Positions 1 through 9,004 of a stretch of 64,000 nucleotides of DNA are shown in pieces. Each line of letters begins with the position of its first letter. Position 1 is the first letter of the stretch. The stretch covers positions 310,001 through 374,000 of the forward strand of contig NZ_JALNPR010000001.1 of NCBI RefSeq assembly GCF_023541015.1, read 5' to 3'. The translations under genes and the position numbers were made by a program. The stretch comes from Marivivens donghaensis. GTDB taxonomy: Bacteria > Pseudomonadota > Alphaproteobacteria > Rhodobacterales > Rhodobacteraceae. The notes under the pieces were generated by a model. The model was not told the DNA's origin. It was given only the letters and a program-made list of their open reading frames with translations, and ran no database searches.

Positions 1-42
1 GGATACCGCCTGCCATTCCGCTGGTGAGAGCCAATCCGTCAC
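1..42 (-). CDS. modB: ABC permease, probably molybdate permease ModB (N-terminal 14 codons only)
   Basis: Only the first 14 codons lie in the window, on the minus strand, running off the left edge. They start at GTG (40-42) and read MTDWLSPAEWQAVS. A Shine-Dalgarno GGAGG (51-55) sits 8 nt upstream. The PEWQAV-type opening is characteristic of ModB, the membrane permease of the molybdate importer (E. coli ModB begins with a very similar segment). It lies 61 nt downstream of the LysR gene on the same strand, so the two may be cotranscribed. With 14 residues the family call is a recognition by eye and another ABC permease is possible. Confidence 0.5.
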   Translation of the reverse strand, partial: MTDWLSPAEWQAVS

Positions 43-103
43 GCTGTCCGCCTCCATTCCTCGGGCTGACTATTGCGGAGTGGTGGCAGAGGAGCAAGCC
101 AGA

Positions 104-1000
104 TCAACGTCTTACTGCAGCCCGCAACCAGTCACGAAAAAGCCTGACCTCGGCGCTGGGCTCTTGGCCATCGGGAAGGATCAGGGCGTAGGCATCGCCT
201 GTTTCGAACTTTCGCCCGCTGGCCAGAACCAGAGTGCCACGGTCGAGCGATTGCCGCGCGATCACATGCGGCACGATGCCAACGCCAAGTCCCGCAATCG
301 CGGCATCGATTACCATGTCAAAGTGGTCTAGACGCGCCCCTCGTAGTGCCCGACGCGGGTCTGCCTCTCCATCGCGAAACCAGTCGAGCCAGAGGGTCGG
401 ACGAGTGGATTGCTGCAACAGGGGCAGATTCAACAGGTCGGTGTCCGACAGATTTGATGCCCCTTTGAGTAGTGCAGGGGAGGCTACGACCACCAGATTT
501 TCGGGCAAGATGATCTCTGCCGTTGATCCTGTCGGTTGATGCGTTTTGCGCATGATTGCCAGATCGACAGGATCGCGGATGAAATCCACGGGGTCGAGCC
601 GGGCAGAAATGTCGAGGCTGATGTCAGGCGCAATCGCCGTAAATCCCGGTAGGCGCGGGATCAGCCAACTGCGGACAAAGCTGGGCAGGGCGGCGATCCG
701 CAGGATTGACGTGCGCCCACCAAAGGCCATTACGCCAACAGAGGCATCGTCGAGTTGCGCCAATATGGCTTCGGCTTTGTCGAGAAAGGCATGGCCGGCA
801 GGGGACAGCACCAGCCGTTTTCGCACACGGTTAAAGAGGGCAACGCCCAGACGATCCTCAAGCGTGGCAAGTGACCGCGATACCGCGCTTTGCGTGAGGT
901 TTAAATGCCCCGCGGCGAGCGTCGTTGTGCCAAGCCGTGCACATGCGGTGAAAGACTGTAGTTCGGGAATGGATGGGGTGTAACTCTGGCGCATGTTCAT
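104..1000 (-). CDS. LysR-family transcriptional regulator (GcdR-like by context)
   Basis: 298-residue DNA-binding regulator. The N-terminal winged helix-turn-helix (about residues 10-68) carries the classic LysR pattern LTQSAVSRSLATLEDRLG. The remainder is a periplasmic-binding-protein-like effector domain. It is divergent from the glutaryl-CoA dehydrogenase gene with 93 bp between start codons, the usual layout for a LysR activator and its target. In pseudomonads a LysR protein, GcdR, controls glutaryl-CoA dehydrogenase, so the same role is inferred here. ATG at 998-1000 is taken; a second in-frame ATG lies two codons later. The LysR assignment is firm, the glutarate link rests on position. 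Confidence 0.9.
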   Translation of the reverse strand: MNMRQSYTPSIPELQSFTACARLGTTTLAAGHLNLTQSAVSRSLATLEDRLGVALFNRVRKRLVLSPAGHAFLDKAEAILAQLDDASVGVMAFGGRTSILRIAALPSFVRSWLIPRLPGFTAIAPDISLDISARLDPVDFIRDPVDLAIMRKTHQPTGSTAEIILPENLVVVASPALLKGASNLSDTDLLNLPLLQQSTRPTLWLDWFRDGEADPRRALRGARLDHFDMVIDAAIAGLGVGIVPHVIARQSLDRGTLVLASGRKFETGDAYALILPDGQEPSAEVRLFRDWLRAAVRR

Positions 1001-1093
1001 GACTATAACTCATCAAATTCAATTATTAAATCGTTTGTTTTTTGGCGCCCTTAGGGGCAGTCTCTGCGCAACTTCAGACGAAAGGTTTCCCTC
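1001..1093. promoter_or_regulatory. Divergent LysR/gcdH control region
   Basis: 93-bp AT-rich divergent spacer, followed on the gcdH side by the ribosome site AAAGGT about 8 nt before its ATG. It contains the inverted repeat ATAA (1005-1008) and TTAT (1023-1026) separated by 14 nt, a plausible but weak LysR operator. No clear -35/-10 pair is claimed. Confidence 0.4.
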
Positions 1094-2305
1094 ATGCCCG
1101 CACTCAAGCCCAAAGACGCCCCCGATCTTGGTTCCTTTGACTGGACCGATCCGCTGCGTATGTCTGGTCAGCTGACCGAAGATGAACGCATGATCGCAGA
1201 GAGTGCGCGGGCCTATGCGACCGAAAAATTGCTGCCACGGGTGAAGGACGCCTTCCTGACCGAACACACCGACCCCGCGATTTTCCGCGAGATGGGCGAG
1301 ATGGGCCTTTTGGGCGTCACAGTGCCAGAGGAATACGGCGGGCTTGGCGGGTCGTATGTCTCTTATGGCCTTGTTGCGCGGGAAATTGAGCGTGTGGACA
1401 GCGGCTACCGCTCGATGATGTCGGTGCAGTCCTCGCTCGTTATGTATCCGATCTACGCTTACGGCACCGAAGAGCAGCGGATGAAATACCTGCCGAAACT
1501 GGCGTCGGGCGAATGGATCGGCTGTTTTGGCCTGACCGAACCCGATGCGGGCTCTGACCCTGCGGGCATGAAAACCCGCGCGGAAAAGACCGCGAATGGC
1601 TACAAAATCACTGGGTCCAAAATGTGGATCAGCAACTCGCCTATTGCGGACGTGTTCGTGGTTTGGGCAAAGTCCGAAGCGCATGATGGTAAGATCAAAG
1701 GCTTCGTCCTTGAGAAAGGGATGAAGGGTCTGTCGGCGCCGAAGATCGAAAACAAGGTATCCCTGCGGGCGTCCATCACGGGTGAGATCGTCATGGACGG
1801 CGTTGAGGTGGGCGAAGATGCGCTGTTGCCCAATGTGTCGGGCCTCAAGGGACCGTTCGGCTGTCTGAACCGCGCACGCTATGGTATCGCGTGGGGCGTT
1901 ATGGGCGCGGCAGAGTTCTGCTGGCACGCGGCACGCCAATACGGTCTGGATCGTAAGCAGTTCAACAAACCGATCGCGCAGACCCAGCTTTTCCAGAAAA
2001 AGCTCGCGGATATGCAGACCGAGATTACGTTGGGCCTTCAGGCTGCGTTGCAAGTCGGTCGTTTGATGGACGCCGCTGAGGCTGCGCCAGAGATGATCAG
2101 CCTGATCAAACGTAACAACTGTGGTAAGGCGCTCGATGTGGCGCGTCACGCACGCGACATGCACGGCGGCAACGGGATTTCGGCTGAATTCGGTGTGATC
2201 CGCCATATGGTCAACCTTGAGACGGTGAACACCTATGAGGGCACGCATGACATCCACGCGCTGATCCTTGGCCGTGCGCAAACTGGTCTGCAGGCGTTCT
2301 TCTGA
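1094..2305 (+). CDS. gcdH: Glutaryl-CoA dehydrogenase
   Basis: 403-residue acyl-CoA dehydrogenase flavoprotein. Glutaryl-CoA dehydrogenase oxidises and decarboxylates glutaryl-CoA to crotonyl-CoA in lysine, tryptophan and glutarate breakdown, passing electrons to ETF. Visible motifs are the FAD/substrate segment [12 protein letters not shown] (about 145-156), KMWISNSP (176-183) and the C-terminal TYEGTHDIH (380-388), whose Glu382 aligns with the catalytic base of this subfamily. Length matches the family. Its TGA overlaps the next ATG by one base (TGATG), so it is translationally coupled to the CoA-transferase. The neighbouring CoA-transferase supports the glutaryl-CoA substrate. Confidence 0.93.
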   Translation: MPALKPKDAPDLGSFDWTDPLRMSGQLTEDERMIAESARAYATEKLLPRVKDAFLTEHTDPAIFREMGEMGLLGVTVPEEYGGLGGSYVSYGLVAREIERVDSGYRSMMSVQSSLVMYPIYAYGTEEQRMKYLPKLASGEWIGCFGLTEPDAGSDPAGMKTRAEKTANGYKITGSKMWISNSPIADVFVVWAKSEAHDGKIKGFVLEKGMKGLSAPKIENKVSLRASITGEIVMDGVEVGEDALLPNVSGLKGPFGCLNRARYGIAWGVMGAAEFCWHAARQYGLDRKQFNKPIAQTQLFQKKLADMQTEITLGLQAALQVGRLMDAAEAAPEMISLIKRNNCGKALDVARHARDMHGGNGISAEFGVIRHMVNLETVNTYEGTHDIHALILGRAQTGLQAFF

Positions 2306-3363
2306 TGCAACCGCTGAACGGTGTGAAAGTCGTCGAGTTGGCGCGTATTCTGGCTGGTCCTTGGGCTGGTCAGGTTCTGGCCGACCTCGGGGCAGAGGTC
2401 ATTAAGGTCGAAAGCCCCGACGGCGACGATACCCGCACATGGGGGCCACCGTTCATGGATGACGGCACCGCTGCCTATTACCATGCGACGAACGCTGGAA
2501 AATCGGTGGTGACTGCCGATTTCCGCACCGAAGAGGGGCGGCAGATCGTGATCGACCTGATCCGCAACGCCGATGTGGTGATCGAGAATTTCAAGGTCGG
2601 TGGTCTGGCGAAATACGGGCTCGACTATGCGGGGCTGTCGGCGATCAATCCGCGGCTGGTCTATTGTTCGATCACAGGGTTCGGGCAGGACGGGCCTTAT
2701 GCGGACCGTGCTGGCTATGATTTCCTGATCCAAGGCATGGCGGGCTGGATGGACCTCACAGGGGCGCCAGACGGTGAGCCGCAAAAAGTCGGCGTGGCCT
2801 TTGCTGATATCTTCACGGGGCTCTATTCGGTGATCGGTATTCAGGCCGCGCTGAAAGCACGCGAAACCACGGGGCGCGGGCAGCATGTCGATATGGCACT
2901 GCTCGATTGCGCTGTTGGGGTGCTGGCCAATCAGGGGATGAACTACCTCGTATCGGGAAATGCCCCTCGCCGTATGGGCAATGCGCATCCAAACATCGCC
3001 CCTTACGAAGTTCTTCCGACGTCGAATGGCGATATCATCGTGGCCGTTGGCAACGATGGCCAATTCCGTCGGTTCTGCGACGTGCTGGGTCTGGAGGAGG
3101 ACCCGCGCTTTGCAACAAATGCGCTGCGCGTGGCGAATAGGGTGCCCTTGCGGGACAAGGTCGTGGTGGTCCTGTCGCGATGGGATCGGTCCGAGCTTTT
3201 GTTGGCGTTGGAAAAGGCGACTGTACCAGCGGGGCCGATCAATTCGGTCGATCAGGTCTTTGCCGATCCACAGGTCGTTGCACGCGGCATGCAGGTTATG
3301 GAAAACGGTATTCCTGCAATCCGAACGCCCATTCGTCTATCAGAGACGCCGCTCCGCCGCTAA
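2305..3363 (+). CDS. CaiB/BaiF family CoA-transferase, probably glutarate CoA-transferase
   Basis: 352-residue class III CoA-transferase. The family moves CoA between acids through an aspartyl-CoA intermediate. The N-terminus reads LNGVKVVELARILAGPW, typical of the family, and the probable catalytic aspartate is Asp168 in KVGVAFADIFTG. Coupled to gcdH, it most likely activates glutarate with CoA from a donor such as succinyl-CoA, as its human relative SUGCT does. It is somewhat shorter than many relatives (about 400 residues) but begins and ends like them. The stop codon overlaps the stop of the convergent Nudix gene in a 4-nt CTAA. Confidence 0.88.
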   Translation: MQPLNGVKVVELARILAGPWAGQVLADLGAEVIKVESPDGDDTRTWGPPFMDDGTAAYYHATNAGKSVVTADFRTEEGRQIVIDLIRNADVVIENFKVGGLAKYGLDYAGLSAINPRLVYCSITGFGQDGPYADRAGYDFLIQGMAGWMDLTGAPDGEPQKVGVAFADIFTGLYSVIGIQAALKARETTGRGQHVDMALLDCAVGVLANQGMNYLVSGNAPRRMGNAHPNIAPYEVLPTSNGDIIVAVGNDGQFRRFCDVLGLEEDPRFATNALRVANRVPLRDKVVVVLSRWDRSELLLALEKATVPAGPINSVDQVFADPQVVARGMQVMENGIPAIRTPIRLSETPLRR

Positions 3364-3806
3364 CGCTGGATCGGCTCTAGTGGGTCATAGGGTGGGGCAT
3401 CTGCGTCCCCCCATGCCACCGCCGCGAGGCTATCGGGCTTTACCCTGAGTTTCGACATTTCCTCACGCGTGACCCAACGACGTTTGCTCACGATGCCTTC
3501 GGGATCGGTCCAGTCGCCAAAGGGATCGCCCGCCATAATCTGACAGCGGAAATAGAGGTCGACCTGATGGAAATCGCCCTTCGGGTCGTGGAATTCGTTG
3601 ATCAGGCAGGGTTCACCCACCTTAACGATCAGTCCCGTTTCTTCGTGCACTTCACGCGATAGGTTAGCAGGCAGGCTCTGATGCGCTTCGGCGCCGCCCC
3701 CAGGTGCACACCACAGGTGATCGCGATTTTTCCAAGCGTTCACGAGTAACAATTTGTTTTCGTGTAAAATAATGGCGCGTGTGGCAAGACGGATTGATCT
3801 GGACAT
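3360..3806 (-). CDS. Nudix hydrolase (MutT-like)
   Basis: 148-residue Nudix hydrolase, a pyrophosphohydrolase for a nucleoside diphosphate linked to another group; the substrate cannot be read. The Nudix helix is present as GGAEAHQ followed by seven residues and REVHEETGL (about 38-60). The catalytic REVHEE core is intact, but the first conserved Glu of the box is Gln. It is a single-gene unit convergent with the CoA-transferase (shared 4-nt stop overlap) and divergent from the lipase-like gene. Confidence 0.85.
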   Translation of the reverse strand: MSRSIRLATRAIILHENKLLLVNAWKNRDHLWCAPGGGAEAHQSLPANLSREVHEETGLIVKVGEPCLINEFHDPKGDFHQVDLYFRCQIMAGDPFGDWTDPEGIVSKRRWVTREEMSKLRVKPDSLAAVAWGDADAPPYDPLEPIQR

Positions 3807-3883
3807 GCGCTACAGTGGCCTGTGCCGCAGCGTCGCGCAAGCTGGTTGATTGGATTATGCGTTTTTGCGCTTATGTGGTGTAT

Positions 3884-4618
3884 ATGAAAACTTTACTCGC
3901 CTCACTTTTGTTTCTCGCCGCTGCCCCTGCCAAGGCAGAGGATTGCGTTGTTCTGCTGCATGGGCTGGCGCGTGGGCCTGCCTCTCTGTTTGTGATGGGG
4001 GAGGTGTTAGAGGCCGAGGGCTATAAGGTCGTCAATCGCGGCTACCCGTCGACCAAGCAGCCGATTGAAGAACTCGTCGGGCAGATCACCGATGATGTGG
4101 CGGCTTGCGGGGCACGCAAGGTTCATTTCGTGACCCATTCGATGGGTGGCATCCTGATCCGTGCGTGGCTTCAGGGGCATACGCCTGTTGATATGGGGCG
4201 CGTTGTGATGCTGGCCCCGCCGAACCAAGGGTCTGAGCTGGTCGATGTATTCGGCGATTGGGAACCGTTCGAGTGGATCAACGGCCCCGCGGGCGAACAG
4301 CTCGGCACTGGGGCGGGGAGCGTGCCGCTATCGCTGGGGGATCTGAACGTTGAGGTTGGGATAATCGCGGGCGATCAGAGCCTGAACCCGATCTATTCAT
4401 CGCTGATTGACGGTCCCGACGATGGCAAAGTGTCGGTCGCGTCGACCCGATTGAAGGGCGCGGATCACATGGTTTTGCCCGTGACCCACACCTTTATGAT
4501 GAACAACCCCCAAGTCATCGCGGAGGTTGTCACCTTTTTGAAAGACGGCCGCTTCGATCGGAGCGGAGAGGTCGTCTATGACGTGATCGAAGGGCTTATT
4601 GACCCGCAGGACCCGTGA
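3884..4618 (+). CDS. Exported alpha/beta hydrolase, lipase-like
   Basis: 244 residues from the ATG at 3884, which begins a clean signal peptide ([18 protein letters not shown], cleavage expected after residue 18). The mature protein opens with [10 protein letters not shown], the oxyanion-hole region of triacylglycerol lipases and PGAP1-like hydrolases. The nucleophile elbow is THSMGG with Ser86. A late DH ([12 protein letters not shown]) likely supplies the catalytic histidine region. It acts in the periplasm or outside the cell on an ester substrate that is not identifiable. An earlier in-frame start at 3779 would bury the signal peptide. Its 3' end overlaps purK by 23 nt, tail to tail. Confidence 0.82.
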   Translation: MKTLLASLLFLAAAPAKAEDCVVLLHGLARGPASLFVMGEVLEAEGYKVVNRGYPSTKQPIEELVGQITDDVAACGARKVHFVTHSMGGILIRAWLQGHTPVDMGRVVMLAPPNQGSELVDVFGDWEPFEWINGPAGEQLGTGAGSVPLSLGDLNVEVGIIAGDQSLNPIYSSLIDGPDDGKVSVASTRLKGADHMVLPVTHTFMMNNPQVIAEVVTFLKDGRFDRSGEVVYDVIEGLIDPQDP

Positions 4619-5672
4619 TGCGGTTCACGTGACCCATCTTGCGACCGGGTTTTGCGTCAGCCTTACCGTAGAGGTGGATGGCATCACCTGATTTTGCGAT
4701 CTCTGGAATGCGGTCCACGTCGTCGCCGATCAGGTTCTCCATCACAACGTTCGAATGGCGTTTGCCGTCACCCAAAGGCCAGCCCGCAACAGCGCGGATG
4801 TGCTGTTCGAACTGGTCGACCGCACAGCCGTTTTGGGTCCAGTGGCCAGAGTTGTGAACACGCGGCGCGATTTCGTTGACGATCAGCCCTTGGGGGGTGA
4901 CGAACAGCTCAACGCCCATGACGCCGACATAATCCAGCGCATTGAGGATTTTCCCAGCGAGTAGAACCGCATCCACGCCCTGCATCCCTGTGAGGTTCGC
5001 AGGAACGGTGGTGGTGTCGAGGATGCCGTCCTTGTGGACGTTTTCACCCGGATCATAGCAGGCAACTTCACCGTTGGTGCCGCGTGCGGCAATCACTGAC
5101 ACCTCGTGGGTGAAGTTCACAAAACCCTCGAGGATCGACGGCGCACCGTTCATGTCAGCAAGTGCCTGTTCCGCATCATCAGCGGATTTCAGACGCGCCT
5201 GACCTTTGCCGTCATAGCCGAACCGACGGGTTTTCAGAATGGCAGGGGTGCCAATCTCGGCGATGGCTTCGGCCAGATCGACCTCATCATCGACCGCCGC
5301 AAAGGGTGCGGTTTTCAGACCCAGATCGTTCAAGAATGCTTTTTCGACAAGGCGATCCTGCGACACGGCCAATGCCTTGCGGTTCGGTCGGATCGGGCGC
5401 ACGGATTCGAGAAGGTCCAGCGCTTCGGTCGGGATGTTTTCAAACTCGTAGGTGATCACATCGACAGAAGCCGCGAAATCAGCGAGCGCTTCGGCGTCGT
5501 CATAGGGCGCAGTGGTCACACGGTCCGCAACATGGCCCGCGGGCGGGTTCGCGCTGGGTTCATAGATGTGGGTCTTAAAGCCCAACCGCGATGCCGCGAC
5601 AGAGAGCATACGCCCCAACTGACCTCCACCAAGGATGCCAATCGTCGAACCAGGTTTCAGCATATCACTCAT
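4596..5672 (-). CDS. purK: N5-carboxyaminoimidazole ribonucleotide synthase PurK
   Basis: 358 residues from the ATG at 5670-5672. PurK converts AIR, ATP and bicarbonate to N5-CAIR in purine synthesis. It is an ATP-grasp enzyme, with the N-terminal [14 protein letters not shown], the ATP-binding [11 protein letters not shown] (about 150), [19 protein letters not shown] and the C-terminal [14 protein letters not shown]. The start chosen overlaps the end of purE by 8 nt; an alternative ATG three codons later would leave a 1-nt gap. It follows purE in one unit, the normal partner. The 3' end overlaps the convergent lipase-like gene by 23 nt. Confidence 0.95.
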   Translation of the reverse strand: MSDMLKPGSTIGILGGGQLGRMLSVAASRLGFKTHIYEPSANPPAGHVADRVTTAPYDDAEALADFAASVDVITYEFENIPTEALDLLESVRPIRPNRKALAVSQDRLVEKAFLNDLGLKTAPFAAVDDEVDLAEAIAEIGTPAILKTRRFGYDGKGQARLKSADDAEQALADMNGAPSILEGFVNFTHEVSVIAARGTNGEVACYDPGENVHKDGILDTTTVPANLTGMQGVDAVLLAGKILNALDYVGVMGVELFVTPQGLIVNEIAPRVHNSGHWTQNGCAVDQFEQHIRAVAGWPLGDGKRHSNVVMENLIGDDVDRIPEIAKSGDAIHLYGKADAKPGRKMGHVNRITGPAGQ

Positions 5673-6153
5673 CGACGGGCTCATCAGGAATAGAAGCAGA
5701 AAGCGCCTCGCGCCACGCATCAAGGCGGGCAGCAAGATCGGCGTCTTGGAGGGCGAGGATACCAGCGGCCATCAGGCCAGCGTTCGATGCACCCGCCGCA
5801 CCGATTGCCATGGTCGCAACGGGGTAGCCTTTGGGCATCTGAACGATGGAATAGAGGCTATCAACGCCCGACAGCGCCTTGGTCTGAACAGGGACGCCAA
5901 CTACAGGAACGCGGGTTTTCGATGCCATCATGCCCGGAAGGTGCGCCGCACCACCTGCACCAGCGATAATCACCTGAAGGCCGCGATCCGCTGCCGCCTT
6001 GCCATAGGCCCACAGGCGATCTGGCGTGCGGTGCGCGCTGACGATCTTTTTCTCGTAGGTGATGCCCAGTTCGTCGAGAATATCGGCGGCTAGTTTCATT
6101 GTCGGCCAGTCGGACTGGCTGCCCATGATGATACCGACTTGCGGTGTGGTCAT
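5665..6153 (-). CDS. purE: N5-carboxyaminoimidazole ribonucleotide mutase PurE
   Basis: 162 residues, the standard length of class I PurE, which isomerises N5-CAIR to CAIR right after PurK. The diagnostic start [22 protein letters not shown] (about 40-50) and the loop [14 protein letters not shown] are all present. It is first in the purE-purK pair, with the downstream ATG overlapping its stop. The upstream 73 bp separate it from the DUF465 gene on the same strand. Confidence 0.96.
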   Translation of the reverse strand: MTTPQVGIIMGSQSDWPTMKLAADILDELGITYEKKIVSAHRTPDRLWAYGKAAADRGLQVIIAGAGGAAHLPGMMASKTRVPVVGVPVQTKALSGVDSLYSIVQMPKGYPVATMAIGAAGASNAGLMAAGILALQDADLAARLDAWREALSASIPDEPVDE

Positions 6154-6226
6154 GATGTGTCCCCGCTTGGAATAGGAAGCGGCACTATAGCGAGCATGGG
6201 GCAGGGTGCAATTGCCCGCGATGCAC

Positions 6227-6445
6227 TCAGGCGATGATATCGGGGAAAATACGGTCCTCTAGGACGACGATTTTGTCCTTGAGGTTCAGTTTCTGCTTTT
6301 TCAAGCGACGCAGGGTCAGCATATCGCCTGTTCCGCGATCTTCCAGGGCATGAATAGCCTCATCCAAGTCACGGTGTTCGCGCTTGAGAACCTCAAGTTC
6401 GAAACGAAGGACCTCAATCTGTTCCATCCGTGCGGATTTATTCAT
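6227..6445 (-). CDS. YdcH/DUF465 small helical protein
   Basis: 72 residues, almost all predicted helix with heptad-like spacing ([18 protein letters not shown]..., [11 protein letters not shown]). This matches the DUF465/YdcH family of short coiled-coil proteins common in proteobacteria. Function is not established. It precedes purE on the same strand by 73 nt and may be cotranscribed with it. Confidence 0.82.
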   Translation of the reverse strand: MNKSARMEQIEVLRFELEVLKREHRDLDEAIHALEDRGTGDMLTLRRLKKQKLNLKDKIVVLEDRIFPDIIA

Positions 6446-6513
6446 GGACTCACCCGATACTTTCTCGCGCCGCGAGTTCTTAACATAAGCGGTTTGATCG
6501 ATTCCGCCTAGCC

Positions 6514-6543
6514 CTTGCAGCGGTCGGATTGAAAGACCATATT
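6514..6543 (+). promoter_or_regulatory. Possible heat-shock (RpoH-type) promoter for hsp20
   Basis: CTTGCAG (6514-6520) followed after 16 nt by CCATATT (6537-6543). This resembles the alphaproteobacterial RpoH pattern of a CTTG box and a C-T-A-T-rich -10. It lies about 60 nt upstream of the small heat-shock gene. The call is tentative, since the -35 box departs from CTTGAAA. Confidence 0.35.
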
Positions 6544-6603
6544 CAATTTATGGCTGCCGTGATCGGGGCCAATTTGACGGTCGCTTGGACGAGGACGTGT
6601 CGT

Positions 6604-7023
6604 ATGACGAAACTAACATTAGGGGCGCATCCCTACCTTCTGGGCTTTGAACAGCTGGAACGGCTGGTCGAACGCACCGCGAAATCCGGCAATGACGGAT
6701 ATCCCCCGTATAACATCGAACAAACATCAGAACGGTCCTATCGGATCACGCTGGCTGTGGCTGGCTTTTCTGAGGACGATTTGCAGATCACCGTTGAGGA
6801 CAGCAGCCTTGTCATCCGTGGTCGCCAATCGGACGACAGTGATGGTCGTATCTTCTTGCATCGCGGTATCGCGGCCCGCCAATTCCAACGGTCGTTTGTG
6901 TTGGCCGATGGCGTCGATGTTGGCGAAGCGGTGATGGAAAACGGTTTGCTGCACGTCGATTTGACGCGCAAACTCCCTGAAACAGTGGTGCAGACGATCA
7001 AGATTAGGAAAGGGTCCGAATGA
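6604..7023 (+). CDS. Small heat-shock protein Hsp20/IbpA family
   Basis: 139 residues from ATG 6604. This ATP-independent holdase chaperone keeps unfolding proteins soluble. The alpha-crystallin domain runs from about residue 35 (YPPYNIEQTSERSYRITLAV) to about 130, with the IbpA-type FLHRGIAARQFQRSFVLADGV. N- and C-terminal arms are short, as in IbpA-like members. It overlaps the DUF1150 gene by 4 nt, a conserved alphaproteobacterial pairing. An upstream in-frame ATG (6529) would add 25 residues unlike the family. Confidence 0.92.
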   Translation: MTKLTLGAHPYLLGFEQLERLVERTAKSGNDGYPPYNIEQTSERSYRITLAVAGFSEDDLQITVEDSSLVIRGRQSDDSDGRIFLHRGIAARQFQRSFVLADGVDVGEAVMENGLLHVDLTRKLPETVVQTIKIRKGSE

Positions 7024-7247
7024 TGAACGCGAAATACGATTTCAGAAACGCCCAAGACCGGATTGTTTATGTCAAATCGGTCGATGTCGCTGATCTTCCC
7101 GAAGATCTTCAGGAACAGGCAGGAGGCCGCAAACAGCTGTTTTCGGTCCATACCGAAGCGGGCGAACAGATCGCGCTCGTTGCGGATCGTCAGATGGCCT
7201 TTGTGCTGGCTCGACAAAATGACATGACACCGATGGCGGTGCATTGA
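7020..7247 (+). CDS. DUF1150 family protein
   Basis: 75 residues matching DUF1150 (IVYVKSVDVADLPEDLQEQ, LVADRQMAFVLARQNDM). Function is unknown. The gene is regularly found directly after a small heat-shock gene in alphaproteobacteria, suggesting a stress-related or chaperone-linked role. Translation is coupled to hsp20 through an ATGATG overlapping its stop, so the first or second ATG could be used. An intrinsic terminator follows within 10 nt. Confidence 0.85.
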   Translation: MMNAKYDFRNAQDRIVYVKSVDVADLPEDLQEQAGGRKQLFSVHTEAGEQIALVADRQMAFVLARQNDMTPMAVH

Positions 7248-7253
7248 TGTGAC

Positions 7254-7280
7254 AAAGGCGCCCAAGAGGGCGCCTTTTTT
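7254..7280 (+). terminator. Intrinsic terminator of hsp20-DUF1150
   Basis: 10-bp stem AAAGGCGCCC (7254-7263) with GGGCGCCTTT (7268-7277), loop AAGA, followed by a T run to 7280. Confidence 0.92.
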
Positions 7281-7289
7281 GTTTGACGA

Positions 7290-7321
7290 TTGCAAGTGCC
7301 CTAAAAATTAAATTATAATTT
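7290..7321 (+). promoter_or_regulatory. Promoter of the cytochrome b561 gene
   Basis: TTGCAA (7290-7295), 18-nt spacer, and a perfect TATAAT (7314-7319). The -10 box lies inside a 12-bp perfect palindrome AAATTATAATTT (7310-7321). A strong ribosome site AAGGAGG (7336-7342) follows. The palindrome may be an operator or only AT-rich promoter DNA. Confidence 0.55.
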
Positions 7322-7348
7322 TGTTATGTATGGATAAGGAGGCCTGAG

Positions 7349-7828
7349 TTGGCACATCCCGAAAAATTCTCAAAACCCCAAATTGTTCTGCATTGGTTGA
7401 TGTTTCTGCTCTTTTTCGTGAGCTTCTTTAGCCATGATGCGATCAAGGATAGCTACCGTGCCTTTGTCCGCGAAGGCGTGACCGATATTGGCATCGGCAC
7501 CCGTGTGCACGTGATTGTCGGTATTGCGATTTTGGCGCTCGCCGTGGTGCGTATTGTGATGCGCTTTACTCGTCCCGCACCTGTGGAAATGGGTAGCGGT
7601 GCGCAGGCTTTGCTCGCTAAGGCGGTCAAGCTCGGCCTCTATGTCGTGATGATCACGATCCCGCTGTCGGGTATCGCCGTTTGGTTTGGTGGCATCCGCG
7701 ATGCGGGCGAGGTGCATGAGGTCATGTTCACCTTGGGCCTCGGCCTTCTGGGGCTGCATATCCTCGGCGCGTTGGTCCACCAGTTCGTGTTCAAGGATAA
7801 CCTGATGGCGCGGATGAAGCTGCGCTAA
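7349..7828 (+). CDS. Cytochrome b561 family membrane protein
   Basis: 159 residues with four hydrophobic helices, the size of the bacterial diheme cytochrome b561 (CybB-like) family. Heme-ligand histidines occur in expected places: LHW (about 15), RVHVIVG (about 52), EVHEVM (about 130) and LGLHILGALVHQF (144-151). The family shuttles electrons between quinones and acceptors such as superoxide in the inner membrane. The start is TTG at 7349, chosen because AAGGAGG sits 6 nt upstream and no better start exists. It is a single-gene unit bounded by terminators. Confidence 0.85.
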   Translation: MAHPEKFSKPQIVLHWLMFLLFFVSFFSHDAIKDSYRAFVREGVTDIGIGTRVHVIVGIAILALAVVRIVMRFTRPAPVEMGSGAQALLAKAVKLGLYVVMITIPLSGIAVWFGGIRDAGEVHEVMFTLGLGLLGLHILGALVHQFVFKDNLMARMKLR

Positions 7829-7837
7829 CCCCCAAAG

Positions 7838-7866
7838 AAAAAGCCCCGCTATTGCGGGGCTTTTTT
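7838..7866. terminator. Bidirectional intrinsic terminator between cytochrome b561 and trxB
   Basis: Stem AAGCCCCGC (7841-7849) with GCGGGGCTT (7854-7862), loop TATT, flanked by A and T runs so that it can stop transcription from both sides. Confidence 0.92.
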
Positions 7867-7870
7867 GTTG

Positions 7871-8812
7871 TTACTCTTGTGCGGCGAGCCAGTGTTCTGC
7901 GTCCAGCGCCGCCATGCAGCCCATCCCCGCAGATGTGACCGCCTGACGGTATTTCGCGTCGGTCAGGTCGCCCGCAGCAAAGACGCCAGGGATCGAGGTT
8001 TCGGTCGAGCCTGGTTTCACCTTCACATAGCCACCCGAATGCAGTTCCAGCTGGTCTTTGACCAACTCGCTCGCCGGCGCGTGGCCAATAGCGATAAAGA
8101 CGCCTTTGGCTGGGACTTCGGTGATTTCGCCCGTTTCAACGTGTTTTGCACGAACGCCTGTCACGCCTTTAGGATCGCCTTCGCCAACGACTTCTTCCAG
8201 TTCGTGGTTCCAGAGCACTTCGATCTTTTCGTGCTTCAAGAGACGCTCTTGCAGGATCTTTTCCGACCGAAGCGAGTCACGGCGGTGGATCAGGGTCACT
8301 TTGGTCGCAAAGTTGGTGAGGAAGAGTGCTTCTTCGACTGCGGTGTTGCCGCCGCCGATCACAACGATTTCCTGACCGCGGTAGAAGAACCCGTCACAGG
8401 TCGCGCAGGCCGACACGCCGAAGCCCTTGTAGGCTTCTTCCGACTCCAGACCCAACCACTTTGCACGAGCACCTGTTGCAAGGATGATCGCATCGGCGGT
8501 GTAGGTGGTGCCGCTGTCGCCTTTGGCCACGAAAGGACGCTGGGACAGGTCGAGGTCAGAGATCAGGTCCATGATGATCTCACAGCCCATCGCCTTGGCG
8601 TGCTCTTCCATGTTCACCATCAGCTGCGGCCCTTGGATTTCTTTTTCACCCGGCCAGTTTTCAACTTCGGTCGTGGTGGTCAGCTGACCGCCCGGTTCCA
8701 TCCCCTGAACCAGAATCGGGTTCAGCATGGCGCGGCTTGCGTAAACGCCTGCGGTATAGCCTGCAGGGCCAGAGCCAATGATCAAAACCTTCGTGTGGCG
8801 TGCGTCAGACAT
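7871..8812 (-). CDS. trxB: Thioredoxin-disulfide reductase
   Basis: 313-residue flavoprotein that reduces thioredoxin with NADPH in the cytoplasm. The FAD site is [18 protein letters not shown] (about 11-28), the redox pair is CATC (Cys136, Cys139), and the NADPH site is [12 protein letters not shown]. The C-terminal FAD segment is [21 protein letters not shown]. Length is standard. It stands opposite an Lrp-family gene, a conserved alphaproteobacterial arrangement, and ends at a bidirectional terminator. Confidence 0.97.
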   Translation of the reverse strand: MSDARHTKVLIIGSGPAGYTAGVYASRAMLNPILVQGMEPGGQLTTTTEVENWPGEKEIQGPQLMVNMEEHAKAMGCEIIMDLISDLDLSQRPFVAKGDSGTTYTADAIILATGARAKWLGLESEEAYKGFGVSACATCDGFFYRGQEIVVIGGGNTAVEEALFLTNFATKVTLIHRRDSLRSEKILQERLLKHEKIEVLWNHELEEVVGEGDPKGVTGVRAKHVETGEITEVPAKGVFIAIGHAPASELVKDQLELHSGGYVKVKPGSTETSIPGVFAAGDLTDAKYRQAVTSAGMGCMAALDAEHWLAAQE

Positions 8813-9004
8813 GTCAGCCTCTTTTCAATATCCGTTCCCCCCGATATAGCCACGCCGCCCGCCGCGGGAAAGAGGCGAGCGGGATTAAAACATTGCAAGA
8901 ATTTTATGCATGCGAATGAGAAATGAAATTGCGCAACTTTGAAATATTGTTGCGCATAAAGTTCATTCGACGTAAGGTTCGCGAAACTTTCTTTGGGGAT
9001 ACCA
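8813..9004. promoter_or_regulatory. trxB/lrp divergent control region with inverted repeat
   Basis: 192-bp AT-rich spacer between divergent genes. It holds a perfect 8-bp inverted repeat, TGCGCAAC (8930-8937) and GTTGCGCA (8949-8956), with an 11-nt AT-rich spacer, an Lrp-type site geometry. A TAAAAT (minus strand, 8901-8906) could be a trxB -10 box. The Lrp ribosome site GGGGAT is just before 9005. Confidence 0.5.

Noticed and set aside
1019-2281. 420-codon open frame antisense to gcdH
   Set aside because: Mirror frame of a strong acyl-CoA dehydrogenase gene. Composition rich in His and Arg as expected for such shadows.
7310-7321. AAATTATAATTT as a dedicated repressor site
   Set aside because: It coincides with a perfect TATAAT box, so AT-rich symmetry may be incidental. 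Kept only as part of the promoter entry.
7865-8926. 353-codon open frame antisense to trxB
   Set aside because: Entirely covers a well-supported trxB on the other strand, including its terminator, and shows no domain.
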